Shown piece after piece: positions 37,015 to 46,392 of a DNA stretch of 64,000 nt. Location: positions 939,304 to 1,003,303 of the forward strand of contig CP076356.1 in assembly GCA_018798825.1 (NCBI GenBank), written 5' to 3'. The translations under genes were made by a program, and so were the position numbers. Numbering within the stretch: position 1 is the stretch's first letter; each line of letters begins with the position of its first letter. The notes under the pieces are model-generated. The model saw only the letters and a program-made list of their open reading frames with translations, did no database searches and had not been told where the DNA came from. The DNA comes from Ochrobactrum sp. BTU1. GTDB taxonomy: Bacteria > Pseudomonadota > Alphaproteobacteria > Rhizobiales > Rhizobiaceae.

Positions 37015-37806
37015 ATGAACAAGGCAGTGAAAACTGAGTTTGGATCCCCTATGTCTTTCCTAGACACTATTCGACGTAAGTTCTGCGCGATCACGCCCGA
37101 ATATAGGCGTTTTGTCCGGCCTTTTCCGACTTTTGATAAATTGACGCCATCATTGCAAACAAACGGCAGAGTTGTCGGGTTTTATACGCGAAATTCGTTT
37201 TATGAAGACGAAGCGAAACGCATGGAAAAGTCGGCCAGGCGCTTGGGGCTTACGGTCGAAACCAGCCCTATTGAAAGCGCAGGCTCGTGGGTAAGAAATG
37301 CGGCTTTGAAGCCCACATTCCTTTTGAAAGCCCGAGAACAACACCGTGGACCCTTGTTATATGTCGACGTCGACGCTGTCTTCCATAACGATCCCTGGCC
37401 GCATATCAATGCAATTGACGCCGATATAGGGGTTTTTTATTCGCATGAAGGCAAACTAATTTCAGCAACCATTTTCCTTGCGGACACCCCGGAAGTCGTC
37501 GAATTGCTGCGTGAGTGGAAAAAAGCGTGCGACAGTCAGCCGGAAATCTGGGACCAAGTGACTTTGCAAGAAATCTTGGCAACGATTTCGGACGAACGCC
37601 TCACCGTCGCACGGCTACCGGTTTCATTCTGCTGGGTTTTTGATCGGTTCAAGAACGGCTTTTCTGAAGAGGTTTTTATCGAGCAGCTCCAAGCAAGCCG
37701 CCAAGCCACGTCAAAGAAGAAATTATTCGGTCGACGCAGCAAGAGGCTCATTCGTCGTGATGAACGAATATTGGAAATCGAACGAATTCTGGCCGAGGAT
37801 CCATAA
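37015..37806 (+). CDS. nucleotide-diphospho-sugar transferase-like protein
   Basis: The frame encodes 263 residues; an internal start at 37051 (MSFLDTIRRKF) is also possible and neither has a strong ribosome site. Visible glycosyltransferase features are GRVVGFYTRNSFYEDEAKRM, the DxD-type motif LLYVDVDAVFHNDPWP and GVFYSHEGKLISATIFLADTPEVVELLREWK. The layout resembles putative nucleotide-diphospho-sugar transferases. The C-terminus is strongly basic (KKKLFGRRSKRLIRR), which would favour membrane-surface binding. It may add a sugar to an envelope glycan; this is inference. Confidence 0.65.
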   Translation: MNKAVKTEFGSPMSFLDTIRRKFCAITPEYRRFVRPFPTFDKLTPSLQTNGRVVGFYTRNSFYEDEAKRMEKSARRLGLTVETSPIESAGSWVRNAALKPTFLLKAREQHRGPLLYVDVDAVFHNDPWPHINAIDADIGVFYSHEGKLISATIFLADTPEVVELLREWKKACDSQPEIWDQVTLQEILATISDERLTVARLPVSFCWVFDRFKNGFSEEVFIEQLQASRQATSKKKLFGRRSKRLIRRDERILEIERILAEDP

Positions 37807-37919
37807 TTTCAATTTCCCATCCGCAGACATTCCGACGCCTTGGGAGGTGTTATGAGTCCTCAGGTGGCGAAGCTTAGGTCAGTAAGAAACAAGAAAACGA
37901 GGTTTTCAGTAAGTCCGCT

Positions 37920-38426
37920 TCATAGATGTCCGAGTTCGAACTTATCAACCATCGTGAGTTTAACACGATCGCCGTCAGACAGTCGAAGCTGTTCACGAAG
38001 AATAAATGGCGAGATTAGTTCGAGATGATAGCGCATGTGAGAGCCAATACGGCGGAATACCCAGACATTCTGTGTTCCTGCGTTGGCCGATAAGATTGCT
38101 CTCCATGCCTGCCCGGTTCCGCGTCGAGGCTTAAAGAATTTTTTACGGAGGCTCTTATTTCCGATTGCGTGCTGAGGTATACTGAAAGCAGCAGGAAACT
38201 TTCCCTTGTCCAGCGCTTTGAAGCCTTGACGCCCGGAGACCTCCTGAGGAAGTGTTGGCACAAAAATATTCAGAGAACCCGCAGCAAACTGGATAGGCCA
38301 GTCGTCGGGAGCGGAATCAATTTCTTTGCTACCCGGAATATGCAAGCGAGAATGATAACCAAGGCCTTTTTCGACAATTCCCTCTACAGAAAGTAGCATA
38401 AGATAAAAATTCCCCTCCAGCTGCAC
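37920..38426 (-). CDS. protein resembling the CTP-dependent riboflavin kinase (DUF120) fold
   Basis: The 168-residue protein has an opening V-x-G-x-x-x-x-GLGYHSRLHIPG, the central AAGSLNIFVP that recalls the GTLN motif of archaeal riboflavin kinases, and a closing YHLELISPFILREQLRLSDGDRVKLTM that matches their LRexLgLxDGDxV ending. Those enzymes phosphorylate riboflavin with CTP in archaea. Bacterial relatives are mostly uncharacterised. The gene converges on the glycosyltransferase-like gene. The assignment rests on motif memory and needs a profile search. Confidence 0.45.
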   Translation of the reverse strand: MQLEGNFYLMLLSVEGIVEKGLGYHSRLHIPGSKEIDSAPDDWPIQFAAGSLNIFVPTLPQEVSGRQGFKALDKGKFPAAFSIPQHAIGNKSLRKKFFKPRRGTGQAWRAILSANAGTQNVWVFRRIGSHMRYHLELISPFILREQLRLSDGDRVKLTMVDKFELGHL

Positions 38427-39315
38427 GACGTTTTTTAGACAGTTTTATGACGATCCCTTAATGCGTTGAGTAGCTTAAGAACCCTAGTCGTTTCAATCAT
38501 TTTTTCTGTGACCCTCTTTCTTCAGCATCTGGCTCTTTTTGACTTACGGCGCGATATCCCCAAGCGCGGCCACGCTTGAACATTGTCAAAGAAATTACTC
38601 CGTGGTGCTTTCGCCGTCGGCGGTTCTGTTCATAACTTTAGGCCGCGCTATCCGTCATGACGATGCAATCGCCGAAACCATGTCGCCGTTTATGAACCAA
38701 TTGACGCGGCAGACTTCTTCGTTTGTCGATCTTTTTGCATAGCCTTAGCGACAGTTACAGAAAATACGCATCTTGGCGTTCACATCGATCTCAAGCCCAA
38801 AAGTAATCGTTTCGGATATTCCGTTGGTCCCGCCCGTGCATGAAATAGTTTCGCATTATTTGCTGTCGATGCTTAAACTCCAAAACCGATAAGAGCTCAA
38901 TTGACACTTGCCTTCCACCAAGTCACTGGGCTTTTGCGAAGGTCTGCCATGTAACGGTCCTTGCCATCAATTCCCTTCAAACAGCATTGGCAATATCAAT
39001 AAGTAGTAGCCTCTTATCTTTAGGTGGCAATTACAGGCCGTACGGTCTTAATTTGAATTCAAATAACTAAAAGAATACATAGACTTGGCGACCATAATAG
39101 CTCAAAAATTCCAAAGTGCCAGTAAGTGTTAGCTAGTGTCTTTTATTGATATTGTATTCGCTGCAGGCAATTTTAAACTCCAAGTGAAGATAACAAGTTT
39201 CAGAGTCTTATTCCGATGGGGAACCGAAGAACTAGATCCTATCACTTATGACCCGGAGAAATCGGGTTGCCTCGCTGAAATTGCGCTGGTTTTTTTACAG
39301 TTCTTAGGGGACAGC
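38427..39315. other. 889-base AT-rich intergenic region before the autotransporter
   Basis: Only a 67-codon plus-strand frame (38539-38742) of doubtful composition occurs. The autotransporter frame opens at 39136, but the extension lacks a signal peptide and a ribosome site. Promoter elements for the long autotransporter transcript should lie here; I could not fix them. Confidence 0.4.
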
Positions 39316-42300
39316 ATGATCATAAAACCAACCAAGAAGACTTCGAATGCCGGGATTGGGCGCAAAAAGGTTAAACTTGCGCTGCTTGCCAGCACAGCCG
39401 TTTATGGGATCATGACCGGTTCTGCGATGGCTGGGTCGTGTACGGTTGTTTCCGCAGGCGTCTATAGCTGTACAGGTGCCGCGACAGGAAGTGACCTGTC
39501 ACAGATCCTGACAGATCCTGGATCACTGTCAGTGACAACTCAGCCGGGTTTCGGGATCAATGCGGCAATCGGTGACGGATTTGATATATCAGTAGGTGGC
39601 GGAGGGGCTGGCGATTTAACATTTGACGATCAGAATGCCTCTTCGATTATCGGGAATGGAAGAGGAATTTCCGCTGAGAATAATGCCAATGGCGCGCTCT
39701 CGATTACGACGACAGGCCAAGTCACCGGCACCACTGCCAACGGGATCAATGCTTCAAACAACGGAACCAATCTGACCATTGACGTCGTCGACGTTTCAGG
39801 TGGTTCGACTGGCATTTTCGCCAATAATGGCGGTACTGGTGCGCTTTCTATCACCGCGACAGGGAATGTTGTGGGTTCGGATCGCGATGGCATAAATGCC
39901 AACAACGGCGCTTTGAGCACAGACATTGACATCAATGTGGCAGATGTCTCTGGCAACGAACACGGCATTTACGCCTGGAACGAGGGCACGGGCTCGGTCT
40001 CCATCGTCTCCACCGGGCAAGTGACTGGAACCAACGATTACGGTATCTACGCTCGCACGTCGGACATTGGTACGGGTTTGACCATTAATGTCGTTGATGT
40101 CACTGGCGGTAATGCCGGAATATATGCCGATAATTACGGCTCGGGTTCGCTCTCCATAAAGTCCTCGGGACAAATTACAGGTACCAATAGCGACGGTATA
40201 ACGGCGAAAAATTCTGCCAACGGTGCAGATCTCAACATTGAAGCAAACAATGTTACGGGCGCTTTGAACGGCGTTTACGCAATCAACGAAGGCAATGGTG
40301 CACTCACTATTACTTCGACCGGCACAATCACTGGTAACAATGGCGACGGTATTCACGCCTCCAACGACGCGAGCACTACAAATGTAACCATTAATGTTGC
40401 AAATGTTTCGGGTACTGAGTCCGGAGTTTCCACAACAAACGATGGTTCTGGCTCAACTTCCGTTGTAGCGACGGGGCAAGTCACAGGGATCAATGGTGAC
40501 GGCATCTATGCGTATAATGGTGTTACCGCGACTGATCTGAGCGTTGAAGCCGTCGATGTTTCGGGTGACAACGGAATTGCCGCTATAAATTACGGTTCGG
40601 GCTCGACCTCCGTCACCTCCACAGGGCACGTAGTCGGGACAGGAACCGGAGAGGGAAAATACGGCATTTATGCATTCAACTACCAGGGCACCGATGTCAG
40701 AGTTGATGCTGCAAGTGTGACGGGTGGCGAGGATGGCATTGTAGCCATTAATTTCGGGACCGGTCAGACTTCTGTCACAGCCACAGGAAAAGTCATCGGG
40801 ACAGCGACTGACGGTATTTACGTCAACCACTACGGGACAGACCTGAGCATCAATGCTGCAGCTGTTACGGGTGGTACCAATGGCATTACCGCTACGAATA
40901 ACGGCACGGGCGCCCTTTCAATCGTTGCGACCGGGCAAGTTACAGGGGCAGAGACTAACGGTATATATGCCCTCCACTCCGGGACGGACCTGAGCATCAA
41001 TGCTGCAGCTGTTACGGGTGGTACCAATGGTATTAGCGTCAGGAACCTGGGAACTGGTGCCCTTTCGATTTCAGCGACTGGGCAAGTCACCGGAGAAGGT
41101 GGCTTTGGCATCTCAGCACAGAACGGGTATTCCGGCACTGATCTCACCATTGATGTGGTCGGTGTTAGTGGGAACGCAGACGGCATCTTCGCGGTTAACT
41201 TTGGCGCAGGTGCTTTGTCTGTTAATGCGACAGGAACAGTGAACGGGACCAATGGACGGGGTCTCTATGCTCAAAACGACTATTCGAGTACTGACCTGAC
41301 TATTCAAGCGGTAGATGTTAGTGGCGGAGACGTAGGCATTTTTGCCCAGAACAATGGTTCCGGAGCTTTTTCACTCACTTCGACCGGGAAAGTCGTTAGT
41401 TCAAACAGTGTGGGTATCATTGCGCAGAACTCTTTCCTCAGCACCGACCTGACGATTGATGTAGCCGATGTTACGGGTGGTTCCTCAGGAATTTATGCCT
41501 GGAATGGTGGCACTGGTTCGCTCTCGCTTGATGCCTCAGGAGCCGTCATTGGAACGACCGAGAACGGTATAGATGTCTATAATTCCAACATCGGTACCGC
41601 TCTGAGCCTCAATGTCGCCGATGTTTCCGGTGAGACGAACGGCATTTATGTTGAACATGCCGGTAGTGATAATGGCAGCATCGTGGTGAATGGAACGGTT
41701 TCAGGCAATGAGACCGGGATTATGTTTATTGATGGAAGTGAAACTGCCATTGATAACAGCATCACAGTTGCTGCCGGTGCTGTTGTCGAAGGTGGAAATG
41801 CTGCAATTGCGGCTGGATCGGGGTCAATATGGGATGGTCAGTACGATCAACCCAACACTCTGACTATCAACAACAATGGCGTAATACGCAACCTTTCAGC
41901 TCAGTCATCCGACCTTGCCATCCTCGCAACCGTTGTTCTTGAGGCCGAAATGGAAGGTGGAACAGTAACGAGCGAACTGTCCTCCCCGCTCAAGATTGTG
42001 AATAATAATCTGATCACAGGTACCGTTGATCTCAGCGAACTGGGTAACAATTTCCACAATACGACCTCAGGCGTCTGGGATACCGCAGGCGGAACAAATG
42101 ATTTCGGTTCTGTGGCGGGCAACAGCAACCTGCTTAATGAAGGCCTGGTGCTTGCCGCCAACGATCAGTCAGGTTCTGCTGTTCAAACGACCATTTTTGG
42201 CAATATCGGCACTCTTACCAATGCCGGCATCTTGTCTATGCAGAACAAAAGGGCCGGTGACACAGCGGTCATCGACGGCAACTATGTCGGTAATGGCGGT

Positions 42301-43656
42301 CTTGTAAGCTTTGATACGGTCCTTGGTGATGACGCATCGACAACAGATTTGCTCGTTGTTTCCGGTGACACGGGGGGAACGACATCTGTCGGCGTGAACA
42401 ATGTCGATGGCAAGGGTGCACAGACCAATGAAGGTATCCGGATTATCCAGGTAGACGGTGCTTCTAACGGTTCATTCTCGCTGATTGGTGATTATGCGAT
42501 CGGCGGCAAGCAGGCAGTTGTCGCTGGCGCTTACGCCTATCAGCTTTATCAGGGTGGCACTTCAACGCCTACTGATGGCGACTGGTATCTGCGTTCACAG
42601 CTCACGCCAACCGATCCATCACCGCTTTATCAGGCTGGCGTTCCAGTCTATGAAGCCTATCCGCAGGCGTTGCTTGGCTTGAACGGCGTTCCGACACTCC
42701 AGCAGCGTGTTGGTAACCGCTTCTGGGCCGGTAACGGCAACAAGGTTATCGCACAGGGTGCTGATCCAATCGGTACACCTTATGCTGCTCCGCAAGAAGC
42801 AGGCGTTGTGATTGAAGGCAATGGTGTGTGGGGCCGTATCGAAGGTGCACATCACAGCATCAATCCACGCTTCTCGACCTCAAGCACCGATTACGACCAG
42901 AATGTCTTCAAGCTTCAGGCCGGTATTGATGGCCTGTTGACGGAAACAGAAAATGGCAAGCTGATTGGTGGGATCACAGTTCACTACGCCCATGGCAAAA
43001 CCGACGTTAACTCGGTTTATGGTGATGGCGAGATCAGCACCAACGGTTATGGCTTTGGTGGCACACTCACCTGGTATGGTGAAAATGGCTTCTACCTCGA
43101 CGGTCAGGGTCAGGTGACCTGGTATAAGAGCGATCTGGACTCGAACCTTGCCAACGCCAACCTTGCTGATGGCAACAAGGGCTTTGGCTATACGCTGTCT
43201 CTTGAAGGCGGCAAGCGGATTGCCATTGATCCGGCATGGTCGCTCACACCACAGGCACAGCTGGTTTACTCCAATGTCGATTTTGATGCCTTCACCGATC
43301 CATTCGGTGCACGTGTCAGTCTGGACCGCGGTGAAAGCCTTCAGGGTCGTCTTGGTCTCACGCTTGATCATGAAGACTCGTGGCAGAATGACAATGGCAT
43401 GCTGAACCGCACGCATGTTTACGGCATTGCCAATCTTTACTACGAGTTCCTGGAAGGCACACGGGTTGATGTTGCAGGCACCAGTTTTGCCAGCGAAAAG
43501 GACCGTCTGTGGGGCGGGCTTGGTGTTGGTGGTTCTTATAACTGGAACGACGATAAATACTCGATCTATGGTGAGGGCCTCGTCAACACCAGCCTCAACA
43601 ACTTTGGCGACAGCTATTCGCTCAAGGGAACTGTTGGCTTCCGGATGAGATGGTAA
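39316..43656 (+). CDS. type V (classical) autotransporter with repeat-rich passenger
   Basis: From the ATG at 39316 (GGGGA upstream) the protein has 1446 residues. It has an extended signal peptide (MIIKPTKKTSNAGIGRKKVKLALLASTAVYGIMTGSAMA-GS), a passenger rich in Gly, Thr, Asn, Asp and Ile that should form a long beta-helix, and about 13 repeats of 47-54 residues built on the pattern GTGALSIxATGQVTGTxxxGIxAxN...TDLTIxVxDVSGGxxGIxAxN. The last ~290 residues are an autotransporter barrel (from GVWGRIEGAHHSI to the final GTVGFRMRW ending in an aromatic residue). It is probably surface-exposed, with adhesion as a reasonable guess. It is monocistronic. Confidence 0.92.
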   Translation: MIIKPTKKTSNAGIGRKKVKLALLASTAVYGIMTGSAMAGSCTVVSAGVYSCTGAATGSDLSQILTDPGSLSVTTQPGFGINAAIGDGFDISVGGGGAGDLTFDDQNASSIIGNGRGISAENNANGALSITTTGQVTGTTANGINASNNGTNLTIDVVDVSGGSTGIFANNGGTGALSITATGNVVGSDRDGINANNGALSTDIDINVADVSGNEHGIYAWNEGTGSVSIVSTGQVTGTNDYGIYARTSDIGTGLTINVVDVTGGNAGIYADNYGSGSLSIKSSGQITGTNSDGITAKNSANGADLNIEANNVTGALNGVYAINEGNGALTITSTGTITGNNGDGIHASNDASTTNVTINVANVSGTESGVSTTNDGSGSTSVVATGQVTGINGDGIYAYNGVTATDLSVEAVDVSGDNGIAAINYGSGSTSVTSTGHVVGTGTGEGKYGIYAFNYQGTDVRVDAASVTGGEDGIVAINFGTGQTSVTATGKVIGTATDGIYVNHYGTDLSINAAAVTGGTNGITATNNGTGALSIVATGQVTGAETNGIYALHSGTDLSINAAAVTGGTNGISVRNLGTGALSISATGQVTGEGGFGISAQNGYSGTDLTIDVVGVSGNADGIFAVNFGAGALSVNATGTVNGTNGRGLYAQNDYSSTDLTIQAVDVSGGDVGIFAQNNGSGAFSLTSTGKVVSSNSVGIIAQNSFLSTDLTIDVADVTGGSSGIYAWNGGTGSLSLDASGAVIGTTENGIDVYNSNIGTALSLNVADVSGETNGIYVEHAGSDNGSIVVNGTVSGNETGIMFIDGSETAIDNSITVAAGAVVEGGNAAIAAGSGSIWDGQYDQPNTLTINNNGVIRNLSAQSSDLAILATVVLEAEMEGGTVTSELSSPLKIVNNNLITGTVDLSELGNNFHNTTSGVWDTAGGTNDFGSVAGNSNLLNEGLVLAANDQSGSAVQTTIFGNIGTLTNAGILSMQNKRAGDTAVIDGNYVGNGGLVSFDTVLGDDASTTDLLVVSGDTGGTTSVGVNNVDGKGAQTNEGIRIIQVDGASNGSFSLIGDYAIGGKQAVVAGAYAYQLYQGGTSTPTDGDWYLRSQLTPTDPSPLYQAGVPVYEAYPQALLGLNGVPTLQQRVGNRFWAGNGNKVIAQGADPIGTPYAAPQEAGVVIEGNGVWGRIEGAHHSINPRFSTSSTDYDQNVFKLQAGIDGLLTETENGKLIGGITVHYAHGKTDVNSVYGDGEISTNGYGFGGTLTWYGENGFYLDGQGQVTWYKSDLDSNLANANLADGNKGFGYTLSLEGGKRIAIDPAWSLTPQAQLVYSNVDFDAFTDPFGARVSLDRGESLQGRLGLTLDHEDSWQNDNGMLNRTHVYGIANLYYEFLEGTRVDVAGTSFASEKDRLWGGLGVGGSYNWNDDKYSIYGEGLVNTSLNNFGDSYSLKGTVGFRMRW
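39685..41690 (+). repeat. about 13 tandem coding repeats (roughly 145-160 bases each)
   Basis: Successive repeats begin with codons for G-(T/S)-G-(A/S)-(L/T)-S and diverge at the DNA level. Repeats 8 and 9 are an exception: about 50 bases beginning GGGACAGACCTGAGCATCAA near 40834 recur 147 bases later (from 40981) with a single early difference. This points to a recent unit duplication or gene conversion within the passenger. Confidence 0.75.
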
Positions 43657-43718
43657 CTAAATCACAGAGCGCTGACGTTGAACTACCCCGAACTGAGACG
43701 ACGTCAGCAATCGTGACA

Positions 43719-43760
43719 GACCGCTGTCAGTAACTACCCCTCGAAAAACTGACAGCGGTC
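43719..43760 (+). terminator. strong terminator after the autotransporter
   Basis: GACCGCTGTCAG (43719-43730) and CTGACAGCGGTC (43749-43760) form a perfect 12-base stem with an 18-base loop, followed by ACCCTTTTCCC. It starts 63 bases after the stop codon. It is the clearest terminator in the window. Confidence 0.75.
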
Positions 43761-44134
43761 ACCCTTTTCCCACAATTTCTCACCGACCAATCGGGGCTGT
43801 GATTAAGGCAATTCCTATGAGCTTAGATCAAGTTACCGACGATTGGTTCCATTTGCGCAAAACTCAAGTAGTGCCAAATGAGAAGTGATAAGAGCATGGC
43901 GGTACACGCGCTAGGGCGTCCGTAACCAACAATCCGATTTCATTTTCTTTTTCACAACGCCCTGAAAACCTTGGGATTGTGACGTGGGACGCCGCAAGCA
44001 GAGCCGCTTGCGCCATTGATGCCAACTTACTAGATAGACGAAACTTCTTTCAACGCACAAATCGCATGGTGCGAAATGATCTGTACATCTGCCGTTAGAG
44101 CTCCAGAGGCGTGCCTCCACCTTCGGTTAACGCC
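43761..44134. other. 374-base intergenic region, nothing recognised
   Basis: Short frames only. No repeat, RNA gene or relic was identified between the autotransporter terminator and the small membrane protein. Confidence 0.4.
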
Positions 44135-44428
44135 ATGAATAAAAAACGCCGGTCTGAAACCGGTCAAAAAATTTCCTCAAGCCTCGCTACTGCCTTTCTT
44201 TGCTGGCTTACTTGGACCAGCGCCCATGCACTTGTAGGCGTTTTTCGAGCCGGTACTATCCTCAATCGCCGCGGCCCCGACATCGATATGAGAGACAGCC
44301 CGATCTTATTTTGGGTTTTAGGCGGCTTTTTTACGATTGGCGTAATTCTCGTGACGGGTTTGACGGTGATATGCATATTGCACCTGCTAGCGCTTTTCCG
44401 AGGCTCTAGTTCAAACCCCGATCGTTGA
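44135..44428 (+). CDS. small hypothetical membrane protein
   Basis: The ATG at 44135 gives 97 residues starting MNKKRRSETGQK (an alternative start at 44111 adds 8). Two hydrophobic segments are visible: SSLATAFLCWLTWTSAHALVGVF and FWVLGGFFTIGVILVTGLTVICILHLLALF. I recognise no family and the ribosome site is weak, so this is a tentative gene. Confidence 0.4.
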   Translation: MNKKRRSETGQKISSSLATAFLCWLTWTSAHALVGVFRAGTILNRRGPDIDMRDSPILFWVLGGFFTIGVILVTGLTVICILHLLALFRGSSSNPDR

Positions 44429-45039
44429 GGCCGATTGACCAGACATAAGATATTTTCCCTCCAACAATTAGCGCTTGGTCTGTTTGCTCTTAGTGTATTA
44501 TGCGCAGGGCGGGCCATGGTTCGACGAAGGAATCCGCTAAGCTTTGCATGGTCAAACTGTGCTCAGCCATCGGTGCAGCTGTTCGCGTCTAATCAAAATC
44601 TATTGTGAGCTGCGACATTGAAGCTGCCCGTATGCGCGCCTTGATCCCTTAAAGGCCAGTCGGATTGCATCTAAAGCAAGGCATGAAGCATCGAGAAAAA
44701 TAGCTTCCATGTTTCACCGTCAAACAGCTTTATTGGATACGCGTAAAGACTACAAAGCCACCATCATAATCTTGACTGGTGGTTGCGTTCGAAGTTTTCA
44801 TATATGCGCGACCCTCAGAAAGTTTTCTCTTAGAAAATGGCCAGTTTTTTGAGCAGTTCTTCCGAACTGTTACACTTGATAAATATGCTGTCTTCTCTAT
44901 CAGCCAATTTTACGTGTGGGCACTTTAGGGATGAACCCATTGCGAGCGACATAACTGGCCCTCAACATCATAGTCAAACTGTCCCCGACGGTTTTCACCG
45001 CGGGCCAGCTGAAACCAATCAAGTGAATTTGCTCGAAAC
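44429..45039. other. 611-base region without a convincing gene
   Basis: A 68-codon plus frame (44837-45043) and other short frames have poor composition. The right end adjoins a truncated VOC-protein gene, so part of this region may be residue of the missing half of that gene, but I could not align it. Confidence 0.4.
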
Positions 45040-45240
45040 CTAATGACCCCGAAAACCGCCATCATATGGATAGCCTGTAAAGAAGCGCGGAAATTTCTCG
45101 TCGTCGGATTTGCCCCAAGAAGCAGAACTTTGATCACGCCAGCATTGATCGAGGCCCATCGTTTCAAACAGTGGATCATAAAAGGCCACGGAACGGGTCA
45201 GGTCCGCCGTGCCGACCATCGTATAGGCAATTCCGTTCAT
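45040..45240 (-). pseudogene. truncated VOC (glyoxalase-like) protein gene
   Basis: From the ATG at 45240 the frame reads MNGIAYTMVGTADLTRSVAFYDPLFETMGL...FPRFFTGYPYDG, the N-terminal half of a typical vicinal-oxygen-chelate protein. It then stops after 66 residues, whereas complete members have about 130. The following sequence in all frames lacks the second half. It is therefore a remnant, not a functional enzyme. Confidence 0.6.
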
Positions 45241-45341
45241 CCGGGATTCCGCCAAATTGCAACACACCACGCTCGCACTTTGCCGAAAGATGTGGCCGAT
45301 TTCAACAGCACCGTTTTGGCACCGGTATAGCTTGCTGGGTT

Positions 45342-46277
45342 TTAAATGAGCGGCATTCCGACCGACGGCTGAAAGGCGTGACGATTGGCGTTCACCTGCT
45401 CAATAATGAAATCCTTTACTCTTTCGGTACGCAACCGGTATCGCGGGTTCTCGTGAGTAACGATAAAATAGGAGCGCAAGAAGCTGATCTTATCGGGCAG
45501 CAGTCGCACAAGTTGCGGACTGTGTGCTGCAATAAAACATGGCAGCAGCGCAATGCCCACACCATGAGAGGTTGCATCCACTTGCGTAAGAATATTTGAT
45601 ACTTGAAGATCGGCGTCCCGATGCGGGAGAAAATTTCGCAAATAGTCATGCGCGGGTGTAGGCATCAAATCCGGAATATAGCCGATGATAAAATGACGGT
45701 CGATGTCAGCAATAGAACCAATTGCCTCATGTGTCCGCAGATAATCATGGCTGCAATAAAGTCCGTATTCGTAATCGCAGAGTTTGCGCGACACCAATGG
45801 TCCAAGCGTTGGGCGCTCCATCATAATCGCAATGTCAGCCTCTCGTTTGGTGAGACTAACGATGGATGGATCAGCGATAAGCTCGATACGAATGTCGGAC
45901 AATTCTTGTGGTAACAGATGTAAACGTCGCACCAGAAAGTTCGACGAAAAACCTTCTGGTATCGTCAGCCGCACCGGCCCTGCCAGGCTGTTCACTTTGG
46001 ACGACATCTCGGTCTGAATCCGAATGACAGCACTCTCCATCTGCTGCACCTCAGCCGCCAACTTCTCCCCTGCTTCGGTGATCTTGTATCCACTCGGTGA
46101 TCGTTCAAACAATGGCACGCGCAGACTGGTCTCAAGCGCGATAATTCGACGACTAAGTGTCGAGTGATCAAGGCCAATGTGACGCGCAGCAACCGTCAAA
46201 CGCCCTAAACGAGCAACGGCCAGGAACGCTTTGAGGTCGTCCCAATTGATATCAGGGGTATGGGAATTTGCGCACAT
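45342..46277 (-). CDS. LysR-family regulator of the adjacent catabolic operon
   Basis: The 311-residue protein has the LysR HTH (DLKAFLAVARLGRLTVAARHIGLDHSTLSRRIIALETSLRVPLFERSPSGYKITEAGE) and an effector domain (SGVGIALLPCF-like HGVGIALLPCFIAAHSPQLVRLLP). It is divergent from the operon that begins at 46393. A dyad overlapping its own start codon fits LysR autoregulation. The inducer should be a compound of the pathway. Confidence 0.9.
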   Translation of the reverse strand: MCANSHTPDINWDDLKAFLAVARLGRLTVAARHIGLDHSTLSRRIIALETSLRVPLFERSPSGYKITEAGEKLAAEVQQMESAVIRIQTEMSSKVNSLAGPVRLTIPEGFSSNFLVRRLHLLPQELSDIRIELIADPSIVSLTKREADIAIMMERPTLGPLVSRKLCDYEYGLYCSHDYLRTHEAIGSIADIDRHFIIGYIPDLMPTPAHDYLRNFLPHRDADLQVSNILTQVDATSHGVGIALLPCFIAAHSPQLVRLLPDKISFLRSYFIVTHENPRYRLRTERVKDFIIEQVNANRHAFQPSVGMPLI

Positions 46278-46298
46278 GCCGTTTGTATGTATGCGAAT
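46266..46298. promoter_or_regulatory. candidate LysR binding dyad
   Basis: ATTTGCGCACAT (46266-46277) and ATGTATGCGAAT (46287-46298) are imperfect inverted repeats (9 of 12 positions) with a 9-base spacer. The left arm overlaps the LysR start codon. A small GCGCTC-AAAA-GAGCGC hairpin follows at 46344-46359 in the leader of the catabolic operon. Confidence 0.4.
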
Positions 46299-46392
46299 TT
46301 ACAGCAAAGCAAGCAGTTTGTAACGCTTCAGATCACTTAGCGAGCGCTCAAAAGAGCGCCGTCAGGCCAAGAGAAAATACCGGGAGCAGTCA

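Noticed and set aside
39685..41690. Regularly spaced similar segments that could suggest a CRISPR array or tandem satellite
   Set aside because: The units are in frame, divergent at DNA level and encode beta-helix repeats of the autotransporter passenger; there are no short identical repeats with unique spacers.
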